This document shows positions 53,762 through 62,891 of a DNA stretch of 64,000 nucleotides, piece by piece. Under the pieces are notes generated by a model. That model was not told the DNA's origin and made no database searches. It was given only the letters and a program-made list of their open reading frames with translations. Position 1 is the first letter of the stretch, and each line of letters opens with the position of its first letter. This DNA is from Mycobacterium sp. E3198 (GTDB lineage: Bacteria > Actinomycetota > Actinomycetes > Mycobacteriales > Mycobacteriaceae), in contig NZ_LZIS01000001.1 in the NCBI RefSeq assembly GCF_001667015.1, forward strand, positions 163,120 through 227,119, in the 5' to 3' direction. The position numbers and the translations under genes are program-made.

Positions 53762-54457
53762 TCAGCACTTGAGGACTTTGAGCAACTCCTCGGCGAGCGG
53801 CCCCGCTGAGGCGGGGTTCTGGCCGGTGTAGAGGTTTCGGTCCACCACCGTGTACGGCTTCCACATTTCGCCCCGGACGAAGTCGACGCCCATCTTGATC
53901 AACTCGTCCTCGGCGGTCCACGGGGCCTTCTCGCGCAGGCCGACGGCGTCCTCCTCGTCGTTGGTGTAGGCGGTGACCCGGTAGCCGGCGAAGGGTGAGA
54001 CGCCGTTGCGCCGGGTGGCCAGCATGGCGACCGGCGCGTGGCACACGATGGCCAGTGGCTTTCCCGACGCCAGCGCGGCGGTGAGCAGTCGACCCGAGTC
54101 GGCGTCGCGCCACAGGTCCTCCATCGGGCCGTGCCCACCGGGGTAATAGACGGCGTCGTAATCGTCCAGGCGCGCGCCGGCCAGTTCGATCGGCCTGCGC
54201 AACTCTTCGGCGGACCGCAGGGTGTCCTCGAGCTGCCGGGCGATTTCTTCGCTGCCGGCCATCGCGGGACGCAGGCTCATCACGTCCACGTAGGGCACCA
54301 CGCCACCGGGGGTTGCCACGACGACCTCGATGCCGGCCCCGCTGAGCGCGCTGTACGGGGCGGCGAACTCTTCGGCCCAATATCCGGTCGGGTGCCTCGT
54401 CCCGTCCTTGAGCGTCCAGTAACTCGTAGCGGTCATGACGAACAGGAGTTTGGCCAT
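53762..54457 (-). CDS. DJ-1/PfpI-family type 1 glutamine amidotransferase-like protein
   Basis: A 231-residue protein of the Hsp31/glyoxalase III-like group. YYPGGHGPMEDL holds the acidic active-site context, LAIVCHAPVAMLATR the nucleophile Cys followed by His, and GGVVPYVD the family loop. Related enzymes convert methylglyoxal to lactate without cofactor or act as chaperone. Start ATG 54457. It stands alone. Confidence 0.85.
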   Translation of the reverse strand: MAKLLFVMTATSYWTLKDGTRHPTGYWAEEFAAPYSALSGAGIEVVVATPGGVVPYVDVMSLRPAMAGSEEIARQLEDTLRSAEELRRPIELAGARLDDYDAVYYPGGHGPMEDLWRDADSGRLLTAALASGKPLAIVCHAPVAMLATRRNGVSPFAGYRVTAYTNDEEDAVGLREKAPWTAEDELIKMGVDFVRGEMWKPYTVVDRNLYTGQNPASAGPLAEELLKVLKC

Positions 54458-54599
54458 TAGCCGAGGCTATGCGGCCGCGCGGCCGCCGGCAATCGGTGCG
54501 CGGCGAATCAAGCCAGCGCGGTTGACCATTCATAAATCTGGGTATGTCCCGGTGAGCCCATCGGGTGGGCGTCGGCTTTGTGAGACGAAGTGAGCACGG

Positions 54600-55607
54600 A
54601 TGGTCGGCTGGCTGGACAGGCTACAGCGACGGAACCGCGTCGTCGGCGTGGTGATCGCCGTCGTCTACAAATACCTGGACGATCAAGGCGGCTATCTGTC
54701 CGCCCTGATCACCTACTACGGATTCGTGTCGCTGTTTCCGCTGCTGCTCCTGCTGACTACGGGCCTCGGGGTGATCCTGGCCGGCCGGCCCGACCTGCAG
54801 GACCAGGTGCTGCACAGCACGTTGAGCCAATTCCCGGTCATTGGAAGCCAATTGCACCAGCCCGAGGGGCTCAGCGGCGGCACCGTCGCCGTAGTCGTCG
54901 GCATCGCGGGGGCCCTCTATGGCGGCCTGGGCGTCGGTCAGGCGGTGCAGAACGCGATGGACTCGGTGTGGGCCGTGCCACGGAACCAGCGCCCCAACCC
55001 GATATGGTCGCGCGTGCGCAGCGCGCTGTTGTTGTTGGTGCTCGGTTCGGCCGCCGTCGCGTCCACCGCCCTTTCCGCGGTCGGCCAGGTCACGGGCTCG
55101 CTGGGCATCGTCGGGAAGTTCGGGCTCACGCTCGCGGCGATCGCCATCAACGGCCTGATCTGTTTGGTGGCGTTTCGGGTGACCACCGCGCGCCAACTCA
55201 GCTACCGCCAGGTTTGGCCGGGAGCGCTTGCGGCGGCGATCATTTGGCAGATCCTGCAGCGGTTCGGCGCCGGTTACGTCGGCCACACCGTGAAGACGGC
55301 CAGCGCGACGAACAGCGTCTTCGCCCTGGTGCTGGGGCTGCTGGCCTTCCTGTACCTCGTGTCGACGACACTGGTGCTGTGCGCCGAGATCAACGTCGTT
55401 CTCGTGGAGCGGCTATACCCCCGCGCGCTGCTCACCCCGTTCGTCGAGGACGCGGACCTGACGGAGGCCGACCGCAAGACCTACGCCAAACGGGCGAAAG
55501 CCGAGCGTGTCAAGGGTTTTCAGCGCGTCAGCGTCAGGTTCCGGGACCTCACCCACAAGGCCAACGATCCGCAGACGCCGACCGCGCCGAGCAGGCCCGC
55601 TAGCTAG
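54600..55607 (+). CDS. YihY/BrkB-family inner membrane protein
   Basis: A 335-residue membrane protein with six helices typical of YihY/BrkB: YLDDQGGYLSALITYYGFVS, LFPLLLLLTTGLGVILAG, GLGVGQAVQNAMDSVWAVPR, LRFGAGYVGHTVK-like, and LVLGLLAFLYLVSTTLVLCA. It was once thought to be ribonuclease BN; the actual function is unknown. The C-terminal 60 residues are charged and cytoplasmic. Its end overlaps the convergent DUF3072 gene by four bases. Confidence 0.85.
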   Translation: MVGWLDRLQRRNRVVGVVIAVVYKYLDDQGGYLSALITYYGFVSLFPLLLLLTTGLGVILAGRPDLQDQVLHSTLSQFPVIGSQLHQPEGLSGGTVAVVVGIAGALYGGLGVGQAVQNAMDSVWAVPRNQRPNPIWSRVRSALLLLVLGSAAVASTALSAVGQVTGSLGIVGKFGLTLAAIAINGLICLVAFRVTTARQLSYRQVWPGALAAAIIWQILQRFGAGYVGHTVKTASATNSVFALVLGLLAFLYLVSTTLVLCAEINVVLVERLYPRALLTPFVEDADLTEADRKTYAKRAKAERVKGFQRVSVRFRDLTHKANDPQTPTAPSRPAS

Positions 55608-55819
55608 CCGTTGCCCCGTCCGGTGAGCTGCTGCAATTCGTCGATCAGCTCGGAGGCTTGCGCTTTCGTCAGGTCGTCGGAAACGTCGCGACCGGCCTCC
55701 TGCGCCAGCGTGTGTAGGTAGCTGCGCTGCGGCCCCGTCATGGGCTCGTCACCGGTCACCCAGTCGGAGGTGTCCTTCTCCGGAGTTTCGCATGGCGCCT
55801 GTCGCGTGTCGTCAGTCAT
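55604..55819 (-). CDS. DUF3072 protein
   Basis: A 71-residue acidic protein: MTGPQRSYLHTLAQEAGRDV and TKAQASELIDELQQLTGRG are the DUF3072 signature. Function unknown, widely found in actinobacteria. It could bind another protein through its helical C-terminus. Start GTG/ATG at 55819. Confidence 0.8.
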   Translation of the reverse strand: MTDDTRQAPCETPEKDTSDWVTGDEPMTGPQRSYLHTLAQEAGRDVSDDLTKAQASELIDELQQLTGRGNG

Positions 55820-55856
55820 GCCCTGGAGATAACCATCGCACGCCAGTTCGAAACGT

Positions 55857-56933
55857 TCAGGCGTCGATCACCACGCGGCCGCTTTTTGCCCGCGAGACGC
55901 AGACCAGCATTTCGTCGTCGCCCTCCACGGTGCGTCCGCGCCGATCGACATCGCCCGCCAGCACCTTGACCTTGCACGTCCCGCAGAACCCTTGCTGGCA
56001 GGAATACGCGGTCGCCGGGTCGCGGTCCAGCATGACGGCCAGCGCCGACCGGTTGGCCGGCACGCCAAGCACCCGCTGCGAGCGTGCGAGTTCCAACTCG
56101 AACGGGATGCCGTCGACGACCGGTGGCGGGCTGAACCGCTCGTAATGCAGTGGCGCATCGACGTGTTCGTCGCGGGCCGCGCGGACCGCCTCCAGCATGG
56201 CCGTCGGCGCGCACACGTAGACGGCCGTCTTCGGGCCAGCACCGGCCAGCAACTCCTCGATGGTGGGGAACCGGCCCCGCTCGTCGTCGGCCCACACGGT
56301 GACCCGCTCGGCGTCGACCGCCAGCACCTCGTCCAATAGCGGCATGTATTCGCGGGACCGGCCGGCATAGATTGCGCGCCAGCTGATTCCGTGCTGTTGG
56401 GCCACCCGGATCATCGGCAGGATGGGAGTCACCCCGATGCCGCCGATCACGAACAACACGTCCTGCTCGTCGGTCACGAGGTAGAAGGCGTTGCGCGGGC
56501 CCTCGAACACGAGGGTGTCTCCCACGTCCAACGCGTCATGCATTTCCTTGGAACCGCCACCACCGTCGGCGATGCGGCGCACGGCGATGCGGTAGTCGGT
56601 GCGTCGCCCGGGCGGCCCGCACAGCGAATACTGCCGGCGGCGTCCCGAGGCCAACCGGACGTCGATGTGCGCCCCGGGTGTCCACGACGGCAGCAATCCG
56701 CCGTCGGGATCCGCCAACGTCAGGGCCACCACGTCGGGCGTGAGTAGTTCGCGCTTGGTGACCACCGCGGCGGTGGTCCGCTGCACCGGCAACACCCGCG
56801 ACGGCGTCCACCGCGACGCCGTCGCGAAGGCACCGAACACCGTCCCCACGCCCCACAACGCCGTGTACAGCCGGTCGCGCTTGCGGCGGCCGTAGAGGTC
56901 GGCGGGTCGGGAGCTCCAAATGGCATGTGTCAC
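55857..56933 (-). CDS. PDR/VanB-family ferredoxin reductase (FMN/FAD, 2Fe-2S)
   Basis: A 358-residue electron-transfer flavoprotein. The flavin domain has RRQYSLCGPPGRRTDYRIAV (RxYSL), the NAD domain FVIGGIGVTPILPMIRVAQQ, and the C-terminal plant-type 2Fe-2S domain CQQGFCGTCKVKVLAGD...MLVCVSRA with four cysteines. It passes NADH electrons to an oxygenase. GTG 56933 overlaps the hydrolase stop. In this operon the ferritin-like diiron protein is the obvious electron acceptor, by inference. Confidence 0.87.
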   Translation of the reverse strand: MTHAIWSSRPADLYGRRKRDRLYTALWGVGTVFGAFATASRWTPSRVLPVQRTTAAVVTKRELLTPDVVALTLADPDGGLLPSWTPGAHIDVRLASGRRRQYSLCGPPGRRTDYRIAVRRIADGGGGSKEMHDALDVGDTLVFEGPRNAFYLVTDEQDVLFVIGGIGVTPILPMIRVAQQHGISWRAIYAGRSREYMPLLDEVLAVDAERVTVWADDERGRFPTIEELLAGAGPKTAVYVCAPTAMLEAVRAARDEHVDAPLHYERFSPPPVVDGIPFELELARSQRVLGVPANRSALAVMLDRDPATAYSCQQGFCGTCKVKVLAGDVDRRGRTVEGDDEMLVCVSRAKSGRVVIDA

Positions 56934-57847
56934 AGCGAGTTCCTAGGACTGTCGAACGCGACGACCGAGTTGACCCAGTCGCTGGTGAGCTGGGCGACGA
57001 CGTCGGGATGCGAGGCCACCACCCAGTGTCCGCCCTCGATCGGGACGATCCTGCTGTCGGGCGGTATGCAACCGGTGAACCGCTGCAGGGCGGGCGACAC
57101 GAAGTAGTCCTGGCGGGCCACCAGCACCTGCACCGGGACGCGCGTCTCCGGCAACTGCGCCGGCGGCGCCAGGATCGGTCCGGGCATGTTGGCACGGTAC
57201 AGGTTGAGACCGTTGAGGTAATCGTCGATCGACCGGGTCGCGGCGGCGCGCCGTCGACCGGCGCCGCGTGGGCGACCGATGGACTCCACGGCCGCAAAGA
57301 CTTTCATGGTGGCCCCGGACCGAATCGCGAGCTCCGGCACGCCCGGACACAGAAAGAACCAAATGTAGCCCGAGGCCAGGAACTGCCTGACCACGTCCGC
57401 CACGGCGCGCGGTGTGCGCGCCGACCGTAGAAACCTGCCGGCATAGTTCAGATGCGGCCCCGAGATCGACGTGAACGAGGCGATCTTGCCCATCACCGAC
57501 TCGTCGGTGGCCGCCGCCCAGCCCTGGATGGACCCCCAGTCGTGGCCCAGCAGGTGCACCGCGCCGACGCCCAAGCTGTCGATCACGGCGCCGACATCGC
57601 GCACCAGCTGTGCGAACCGATACCCCGAACGATCTGCCGGCCTTGAGGATTCGCCGACGCCGCGCACGTCGTAGGCGACGAAGTTGTATCGGTCGCCGAG
57701 CTCCTCGGCGACGCCGTCCCACACGTGGTGGTTGTCGGGGTAGCCGTGGATGGCCAGGATCGTCGGGCGGTGCGGATCGATGCCGGTGTAGCTGTGGACC
57801 GCCAGCACCACGCCGTCCGACGCGGTCACGCTGGTTAACCGGGTCAT
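56930..57847 (-). CDS. Alpha/beta hydrolase (epoxide hydrolase-like)
   Basis: A 305-residue alpha/beta hydrolase resembling the hydrolase part of EphD. ILAIHGYPDNHHVWDGVAEE is the HGxP motif, LLGHDWGSIQGWAAATDESV shows Asp as nucleophile (GHDWG), and EGGHWVVASHPD gives the His. The Asp nucleophile favours an epoxide or ester hydrolase. It lies 10 bp downstream of the diiron gene and overlaps the reductase gene by four bases. Confidence 0.83.
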   Translation of the reverse strand: MTRLTSVTASDGVVLAVHSYTGIDPHRPTILAIHGYPDNHHVWDGVAEELGDRYNFVAYDVRGVGESSRPADRSGYRFAQLVRDVGAVIDSLGVGAVHLLGHDWGSIQGWAAATDESVMGKIASFTSISGPHLNYAGRFLRSARTPRAVADVVRQFLASGYIWFFLCPGVPELAIRSGATMKVFAAVESIGRPRGAGRRRAAATRSIDDYLNGLNLYRANMPGPILAPPAQLPETRVPVQVLVARQDYFVSPALQRFTGCIPPDSRIVPIEGGHWVVASHPDVVAQLTSDWVNSVVAFDSPRNSL

Positions 57848-57857
57848 CGACGCGACC

Positions 57858-58766
57858 TCAGTACGACGCCCGCGCGGCGGGCGAGCGGGCCAAGTAGTCG
57901 ACCGCGCGCCCGACCCCGCCCAGCTTGGACGGGTGGAAGCTTGGCGAGTAGTAGGCGCCGATGACCCCCAGGAATTCGAACGGCCCGGGCACCAACCCGC
58001 GGCGCGCCGCGCGGAAGTAGTCCCGCCAGCGCGGTTTGCTCCCCGGCGGCAGGTTCGGGTCGACCGAGTACATGAAGCGCACGCCGCGGATGAACAGCCA
58101 CAGCAACGACGGCGTCACCAGCAGCTGGGTGCGGACCTGCCGCCAGTACCCGGCGCGCAGGTGCTTCATGGTGTCGAACGCGACCGCCTTGTGTTCGACT
58201 TCTTCCGCGCCGTGCCAGCGCAGCAGGTCGAGCATCACCGGATCGGTGCCCATGGCGTCGTGCTGCGGCGTGTCGAGGACCCATTCGCCCAGGATGGCGG
58301 TGTAGTGCTCCAGCGCAGCAACCATCGACACGCGCTCCAGCAACCAACTCGCCCGCCGCCGCTGACTCCACCGGGGCCGGTCGCCGATGAGCTTGTTGAA
58401 CAGCCACGCCATCTGGTCGGTGAATGGCGTGACGTCGATGCCCTTGGCCTCGAAGTGCGCGAGCACGCCGGCGTGCGCTTGGGAATGCATGGCCTCCTGG
58501 CTGATGAAGCCCTGCACGTCGAGCCGCAGCTGGTCGTCCTTGATCAGCGGCAAGGTGTTCTTGAACGCGTCGACGATGAACTCCTCGCCCGCCGGCAGCA
58601 GCAGGTGCAGCACGTTGCAGAAGTGGGTGGTGAAGGGCTCGTTGGGCACGTAGTAGAACGGCAGCTTGCCCCAGTCGAATTCGACGTCACGGGCCTGCAG
58701 GACGATCCGCTCATGGTCGAGCGACGCGTCGTGCGGACCCGTCGCCGCGTCGTCGACCGTGAACAT
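57858..58766 (-). CDS. Ferritin-like diiron protein (metal-dependent hydrolase family, PF10118 type)
   Basis: A 302-residue protein. Predicted metal ligands include E in PAGEEFIVDAFKN, the EAMHSQAH motif, ALEHYTAILGEWVL, and the WHGAEEVEHKAVAFD EExxH motif, the pattern of a four-helix diiron site. The family is annotated as a metal-dependent hydrolase, but the ligands look like an oxygen-activating diiron enzyme. ATG 58766 is chosen; an upstream ATG at 58799 overlaps the preceding gene. Confidence 0.75.
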   Translation of the reverse strand: MFTVDDAATGPHDASLDHERIVLQARDVEFDWGKLPFYYVPNEPFTTHFCNVLHLLLPAGEEFIVDAFKNTLPLIKDDQLRLDVQGFISQEAMHSQAHAGVLAHFEAKGIDVTPFTDQMAWLFNKLIGDRPRWSQRRRASWLLERVSMVAALEHYTAILGEWVLDTPQHDAMGTDPVMLDLLRWHGAEEVEHKAVAFDTMKHLRAGYWRQVRTQLLVTPSLLWLFIRGVRFMYSVDPNLPPGSKPRWRDYFRAARRGLVPGPFEFLGVIGAYYSPSFHPSKLGGVGRAVDYLARSPAARASY

Positions 58767-58791
58767 CGTGGACCCCCTGCCGTCTAAGGCG

Positions 58792-61700
58792 CTATGCACT
58801 GCGTTGCGCCTCCGCCTCAGCCTCGGTGATCAACCGCTCGCTCCGCAAGAACCGGACCAGATTGTCGACCGTGTCGGTCAACGCCAGCTCCCGCAGGTGG
58901 ACCTTGGCCAACGTCCGCGCGTGCCGGTATTGCGTGTTGTCGTAGCGCTTGTCCCGCATCGCGGCGATCTTGTCCGCCGAACGGACCAGGAAGTCGACCA
59001 GCGGGTAGAGCTGATCGTGCGGCGTGCACCGGCGGTTCAGCTGCTCCACGAACGACGGGATGTTGTGGTACTCGAAGCGGTAGCCGTGCCGTTCGGACAG
59101 GACCCGGGTGATGTCCGTCAGGTTGTAGTAATCGTCCGCGGTCATATTGAAAACATGGGACACGCTGTCGTCTTTCGGCAGGCCCATCAGCGCGACGACG
59201 TGATCGGCGATCAGGTCCGCCGGCAGCAGGCTGATCTGGTTGAGCGCGTCGACGGCCAGGCCGTGCTCGATCATGAACGCCGTGAGCCGCACCAGGATGT
59301 CGTCCTGGCTGCCGAAGCCCGCCCTGGTGGGCGAGATCAGCGAAGGCCGGTAGATGCGCACGTCGAGGCCCTGCCGTTGTGCCGCCAGCGCCAACTGCTC
59401 GGCGACCCACTTGGTCTGCGAGTAGCCGAAGTCCAGGCCGCTCATCTTCGCGTTGGCGTCCCACTCCCCGACCACCGGCTCCGTGCTCCAGCCGTAAATG
59501 AAGGTGCTGGAGACCAGATGGAAGGTCTTGCGGTGGTCGGTCATGGCCAGCCGCAACAGCTCCTGCGTGCCCAGCACGTTGGCCGGGCGCAGGGCGTCGT
59601 AGGTCCGGACGTAGTTGACCAGGGCGCCGTTGTGCACGATGGCGTCGACGCTGTCGGCCAGCCGCGCGAACTCCGCCTCGCCGACGCCCAGGTGGGGCTC
59701 GGCGAGATCACCGCAGACCACGCGCACCCGCGCCCGGACCTCGGCTTCCAGCGCCGGGGACCAGAGCTGGGCCCGGCGCAGCGACGCGACGATGCGGTCC
59801 AGGCCGTGCGCCGGGTCCGTGGCGCGGACCAACGCGTGGACGGTGTTCGACGTCTGCCCGAGCAGGCTGTTCACCAGGAATGGCCCCAGGAAGCCGGTCG
59901 CGCCGGTCAGCAGGAGGTCGCGCGCCGGACCCGAGCGCGCCGGCGGTAAGGCCGGCAGGGGCAGCCGCGCGTCGGCGCGCATCTGCTCGATCTCCTGCGC
60001 CTCGTACTCGGCCGAGATCTGATCCAGCGCCCGCCGCAGGGCGTCCAGCGGCTGCCCGGACCGGTCGCCGAACTGCCGCATGAGCCGGAAGAATTCGGCG
60101 ACCGTCAGGCGCTGGAGCAGCCGCGTGTTGACGTCCTCGGCCAGCTCCCCCGCGCCGTGCTCCTCCAGCAGGGCCTGCAGGTCCGCGCGGAGCTCGGCCA
60201 GGGCCAGCGAGTCGATCCCCAGGTCCGCGAACGAGCAGTCTTCGTAGCCGGTTAGGTCGTAGCTCTCGATCAGGTGGCCGAAACGGGCGAGGGGGCCCGT
60301 GCTGGCGTCCGGCCCTGTGTGGGTTTTCTGGACCCAGGTCGCCAGCACGGGCAGCTTGCCGTCCAGCCACAGCTGGCGGGTTTCGGAGCGCCGGATCTTC
60401 CCCGAGGTGGTCTTCGGGATGCTGCGGGGCGGCACGAACACGATGGTGTGCGGATCGATGTGTCCGTGCCGCCGGATCGCGCGCGCCAGGGCCGTGGCGT
60501 CCGGGAGGTCGCGCCCGTCGCGCACCTCGGCGACGACGACCAACGCCTCCTCGTCCTCGCGCTCGACGGCGAAGGCGGCGACGCAGCCGTGCCGGACCTG
60601 CGTCGCCGAGCGCTCCACGACGGCCTCGATGTCCGACGGGTAGCAGTTGACGCCGCGGACGATGATCAGGTCCTTGGTTCGGCCGCAGACGAACAGCTCC
60701 CCCTCGTGCAGGAAGCCGAGGTCACCCGTCCGCAGGTAGGTGTGCTCGTCGTCGCCGTGGATGCGGGCTTCGAACATCTCCGCGGTGACGTCCGGGCGGT
60801 GCCAGTAGCCGCCGCCCTTGGACGGCCCGGCCAGCCAGACCTCGCCGACCCGGCCCTCGCCGAGCGCCTCCCGCGATTCGGGGTCGACGATGCGGACGAT
60901 GGTGCCGGCGGCGGGCTTGCCGCTGCTCACCAGCGGGGTCTGGTTGTTGTTCTCGGGCAGGGCCTTTTCCACCCGCACGACGTTTTGCTGCAGGGCGCGC
61001 TTGTTGACGGCCAGAGTCTGGCGTCCGCGCACGGACACCACCAGTGTGTTCTCCGCAAGGCCGTAAGCGCCGGTGAGCGCGTCGGGCCGCAGGCCCCAGG
61101 GCGCGAACCGCTCACGGAAGCGGGCGAACGTCTTGGCTCGCAGGGGTTCGGCGCCGATGAGCATGGACTCGAGGCTGCTCAAGTCGATGCCCTCGAGTTC
61201 GGATGCGGGGAGCTTGTCCTCGCGCAGGCAGTATTCGAGCGCGAAATTCGGCGCGGGCGTGCGGGTCGCGCGCACCTCGCTGATGAGGCGCAGCCACGAC
61301 GACGGTCGCTTGAGGAAGTCCTCCGGCGACATCCCGTGCGTGGTCCCGCCGAGCACCACGATGAACAGGTAGGCCGAGATCAGGCCCATGTCGTGGTGCT
61401 GCGGCAGCCAGCTGACCGCCACCTCGATGTCGGTGAAGGCCGAAGCGTTGGCGATGACGTTGGCGTGAGTCACGACGACGCCCTTGGGATCGCTGGTGGA
61501 ACCCGACGTGTACTGCAGGAAGAGCACCCGGCCGGGTGTGTCGGCCACGGGCGCGCCACCGAAGCCCCGCGTGCCGTCGGTCGCCACCCAGGGCAGCTCC
61601 GGGAGCCGCTCGACGTCCGGCCAGGGCAGCGCGCCCTGTCGGTGGTCGAGCAGCTGGCGGAAGGTGTGCTCGAGTTCCTTGGTCGACAGCACGGCCTTGG

Positions 61701-62037
61701 CCTGGGAGTCCCGCGCGATGAAGCTGAGCTTCGCCAGCCCGGCTTCGAACGACATGGGCAGCGGCGGGCTGACCGGCACGGCGATCACGCCGATGCGGGC
61801 GCAGGCGTAGAACGCGGCCACCATCTCCAGGCCCGGCGGGTACACCAGCAGCACCCGATCGCCGGGCTTCAGCCCGGCTTCTGTGGACAGGTAGGCCGCC
61901 AGCTCGCGCGTCCGCTCGTCGAAACTGCCGTAGGTGTAGCGGTCGAGCTCCCGCCCCTCGGCGTCGACGAACCGGAAGAGGGTTTGGTGGGGGCGGCGCG
62001 CCTGCCACATCCGCAGGTAGTCGATCAGCGTTTGCAT
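58792..62037 (-). CDS. FAAL - acyl carrier - thioester reductase fusion protein
   Basis: A 1081-residue multidomain enzyme. Residues 1-575: fatty-acyl-AMP ligase-like adenylation domain (LQYTSGSTSDPKGVVVTHAN, SWLPQHHDMGLISAYLFIVV, GAYGLAENTLVVSV, KTTSGKIRRSETRQLWLDG with the C-terminal Lys). Residues about 580-660: carrier protein with the phosphopantetheine Ser610 in FADLGIDSLALAEL. Residues about 705-1081: thioester reductase (LLTGATGFLGPFLVNSLL, YSQTKWVAEQL). It probably activates a fatty acid, holds it on the carrier and releases it as aldehyde or alcohol with NAD(P)H. ATG 62037. Heads the operon. Confidence 0.88.
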   Translation of the reverse strand: MQTLIDYLRMWQARRPHQTLFRFVDAEGRELDRYTYGSFDERTRELAAYLSTEAGLKPGDRVLLVYPPGLEMVAAFYACARIGVIAVPVSPPLPMSFEAGLAKLSFIARDSQAKAVLSTKELEHTFRQLLDHRQGALPWPDVERLPELPWVATDGTRGFGGAPVADTPGRVLFLQYTSGSTSDPKGVVVTHANVIANASAFTDIEVAVSWLPQHHDMGLISAYLFIVVLGGTTHGMSPEDFLKRPSSWLRLISEVRATRTPAPNFALEYCLREDKLPASELEGIDLSSLESMLIGAEPLRAKTFARFRERFAPWGLRPDALTGAYGLAENTLVVSVRGRQTLAVNKRALQQNVVRVEKALPENNNQTPLVSSGKPAAGTIVRIVDPESREALGEGRVGEVWLAGPSKGGGYWHRPDVTAEMFEARIHGDDEHTYLRTGDLGFLHEGELFVCGRTKDLIIVRGVNCYPSDIEAVVERSATQVRHGCVAAFAVEREDEEALVVVAEVRDGRDLPDATALARAIRRHGHIDPHTIVFVPPRSIPKTTSGKIRRSETRQLWLDGKLPVLATWVQKTHTGPDASTGPLARFGHLIESYDLTGYEDCSFADLGIDSLALAELRADLQALLEEHGAGELAEDVNTRLLQRLTVAEFFRLMRQFGDRSGQPLDALRRALDQISAEYEAQEIEQMRADARLPLPALPPARSGPARDLLLTGATGFLGPFLVNSLLGQTSNTVHALVRATDPAHGLDRIVASLRRAQLWSPALEAEVRARVRVVCGDLAEPHLGVGEAEFARLADSVDAIVHNGALVNYVRTYDALRPANVLGTQELLRLAMTDHRKTFHLVSSTFIYGWSTEPVVGEWDANAKMSGLDFGYSQTKWVAEQLALAAQRQGLDVRIYRPSLISPTRAGFGSQDDILVRLTAFMIEHGLAVDALNQISLLPADLIADHVVALMGLPKDDSVSHVFNMTADDYYNLTDITRVLSERHGYRFEYHNIPSFVEQLNRRCTPHDQLYPLVDFLVRSADKIAAMRDKRYDNTQYRHARTLAKVHLRELALTDTVDNLVRFLRSERLITEAEAEAQRSA

Positions 62038-62587
62038 CGAGGAGTCCCTTCCAGGTCGGTTGAGCCGCAATCAGAAGAACAAGTGCTTACATCGCAATTC
62101 GTAATTCCACGGTAAGCGCCGAACAAACTCGAGAAAAGACCATTTTAACGCTGCACATTGATTTCACAGGCTCGACCCACGATAGGCGTGATGCAGCTCA
62201 TAGTCGCGCAATTTTTCGAACGCCGAAAAGGCCTCTCTACCAATACTGGGTTCAGTACCTCAGCACCTACTTGCCGAACAAACCACCAGCTTATCCGGGT
62301 CTGCCGGAGATACTGAAGTACGCACTTGCGCTTTTTAGTATTCAATGACAAGCCTTTCCGGCACGCAAATTCCACGGAAGTCGCGGCTTATCGTCGGCTG
62401 CAATAGATCCCTTGCGGAAATGGTTGGCGCATTGGCGCGGCAACTTGGCTTTCAAGTGCGGCCTTATGGCAACAATCGCCGGCCCCCGGACGACGCCGGC
62501 GCTGGGCGGCGGGACTCATAATCTACGCATATACTGAGATGACTTACTGATCCCCGGACCTACAGTCGCCCAGGAAGGCCGCCCAGG
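62038..62587. other. AT-rich intergenic region of 550 bp
   Basis: No convincing gene. Composition is clearly more AT-rich than the rest of the window, with short runs such as CATTTTAACG and CTTTTTAGTATTC. It holds the promoters of the divergent FAAL-fusion operon and the small protein at 62588. The 7-mer CAAGTGC or its complement occurs at 62080, 62322 and 62453, and AATTCCACGG occurs twice (about 62102 and 62369). A TATACT -10-like box lies at 62530-62535. A minus-strand 76-codon frame (62145-62375) is probably chance. Confidence 0.55.
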
Positions 62588-62881
62588 ATGAGCACTTCGG
62601 ACCCCGCCTACCGCCCCGGCGCCGCGCTGCCTCCCGCCGTCGCCGCCGCACCCACCGAGCCCTTCGCCGTCGGACGAACGCGCAACCCCAAAACCCGTCG
62701 CACGGTCGACCTCGCGCCCGCGCAGCATCGAGCCCTGGACATCTGGCAGCGGGAGGCCGCCGACCGCCTCGGCGTCGCGCGTGTCACCGGCCAGGAGGTG
62801 CTCGCCACGCTGGTCGACCAGCTGCTGAACGACCCCAGGCTTTCCGCCCAGATCACCCGCACCATCCAGGCGCGGCGCTGA
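62588..62881 (+). CDS. Small protein, possible ribbon-helix-helix type
   Basis: A 97-residue protein. The N-terminal 35 residues are Pro/Ala-rich; the remainder RTVDLAPAQHRALDIWQREA, ADRLGVARVTGQEVLATLVD, QLLNDPRLSAQITRTI fits a beta-strand followed by two helices, as in ribbon-helix-helix DNA-binding proteins of plasmid or phage type. AGGAAGG lies 14 bases upstream. Assignment is tentative; the protein is divergent from the FAAL operon. Confidence 0.5.
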   Translation: MSTSDPAYRPGAALPPAVAAAPTEPFAVGRTRNPKTRRTVDLAPAQHRALDIWQREAADRLGVARVTGQEVLATLVDQLLNDPRLSAQITRTIQARR

Positions 62882-62891
62882 TCGGTGTGGA

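Noticed and set aside
58666..62115. Long plus-strand frames opposite the FAAL fusion gene
   Set aside because: Low-complexity antisense shadows of the reductase and adenylation domains; no motifs or ribosome sites.
62145..62375. 76-codon minus-strand frame in the AT-rich region
   Set aside because: Cys/Arg/Lys-rich composition unlike local proteins, no ribosome site and no recognisable domain; more likely chance in lower-GC DNA.
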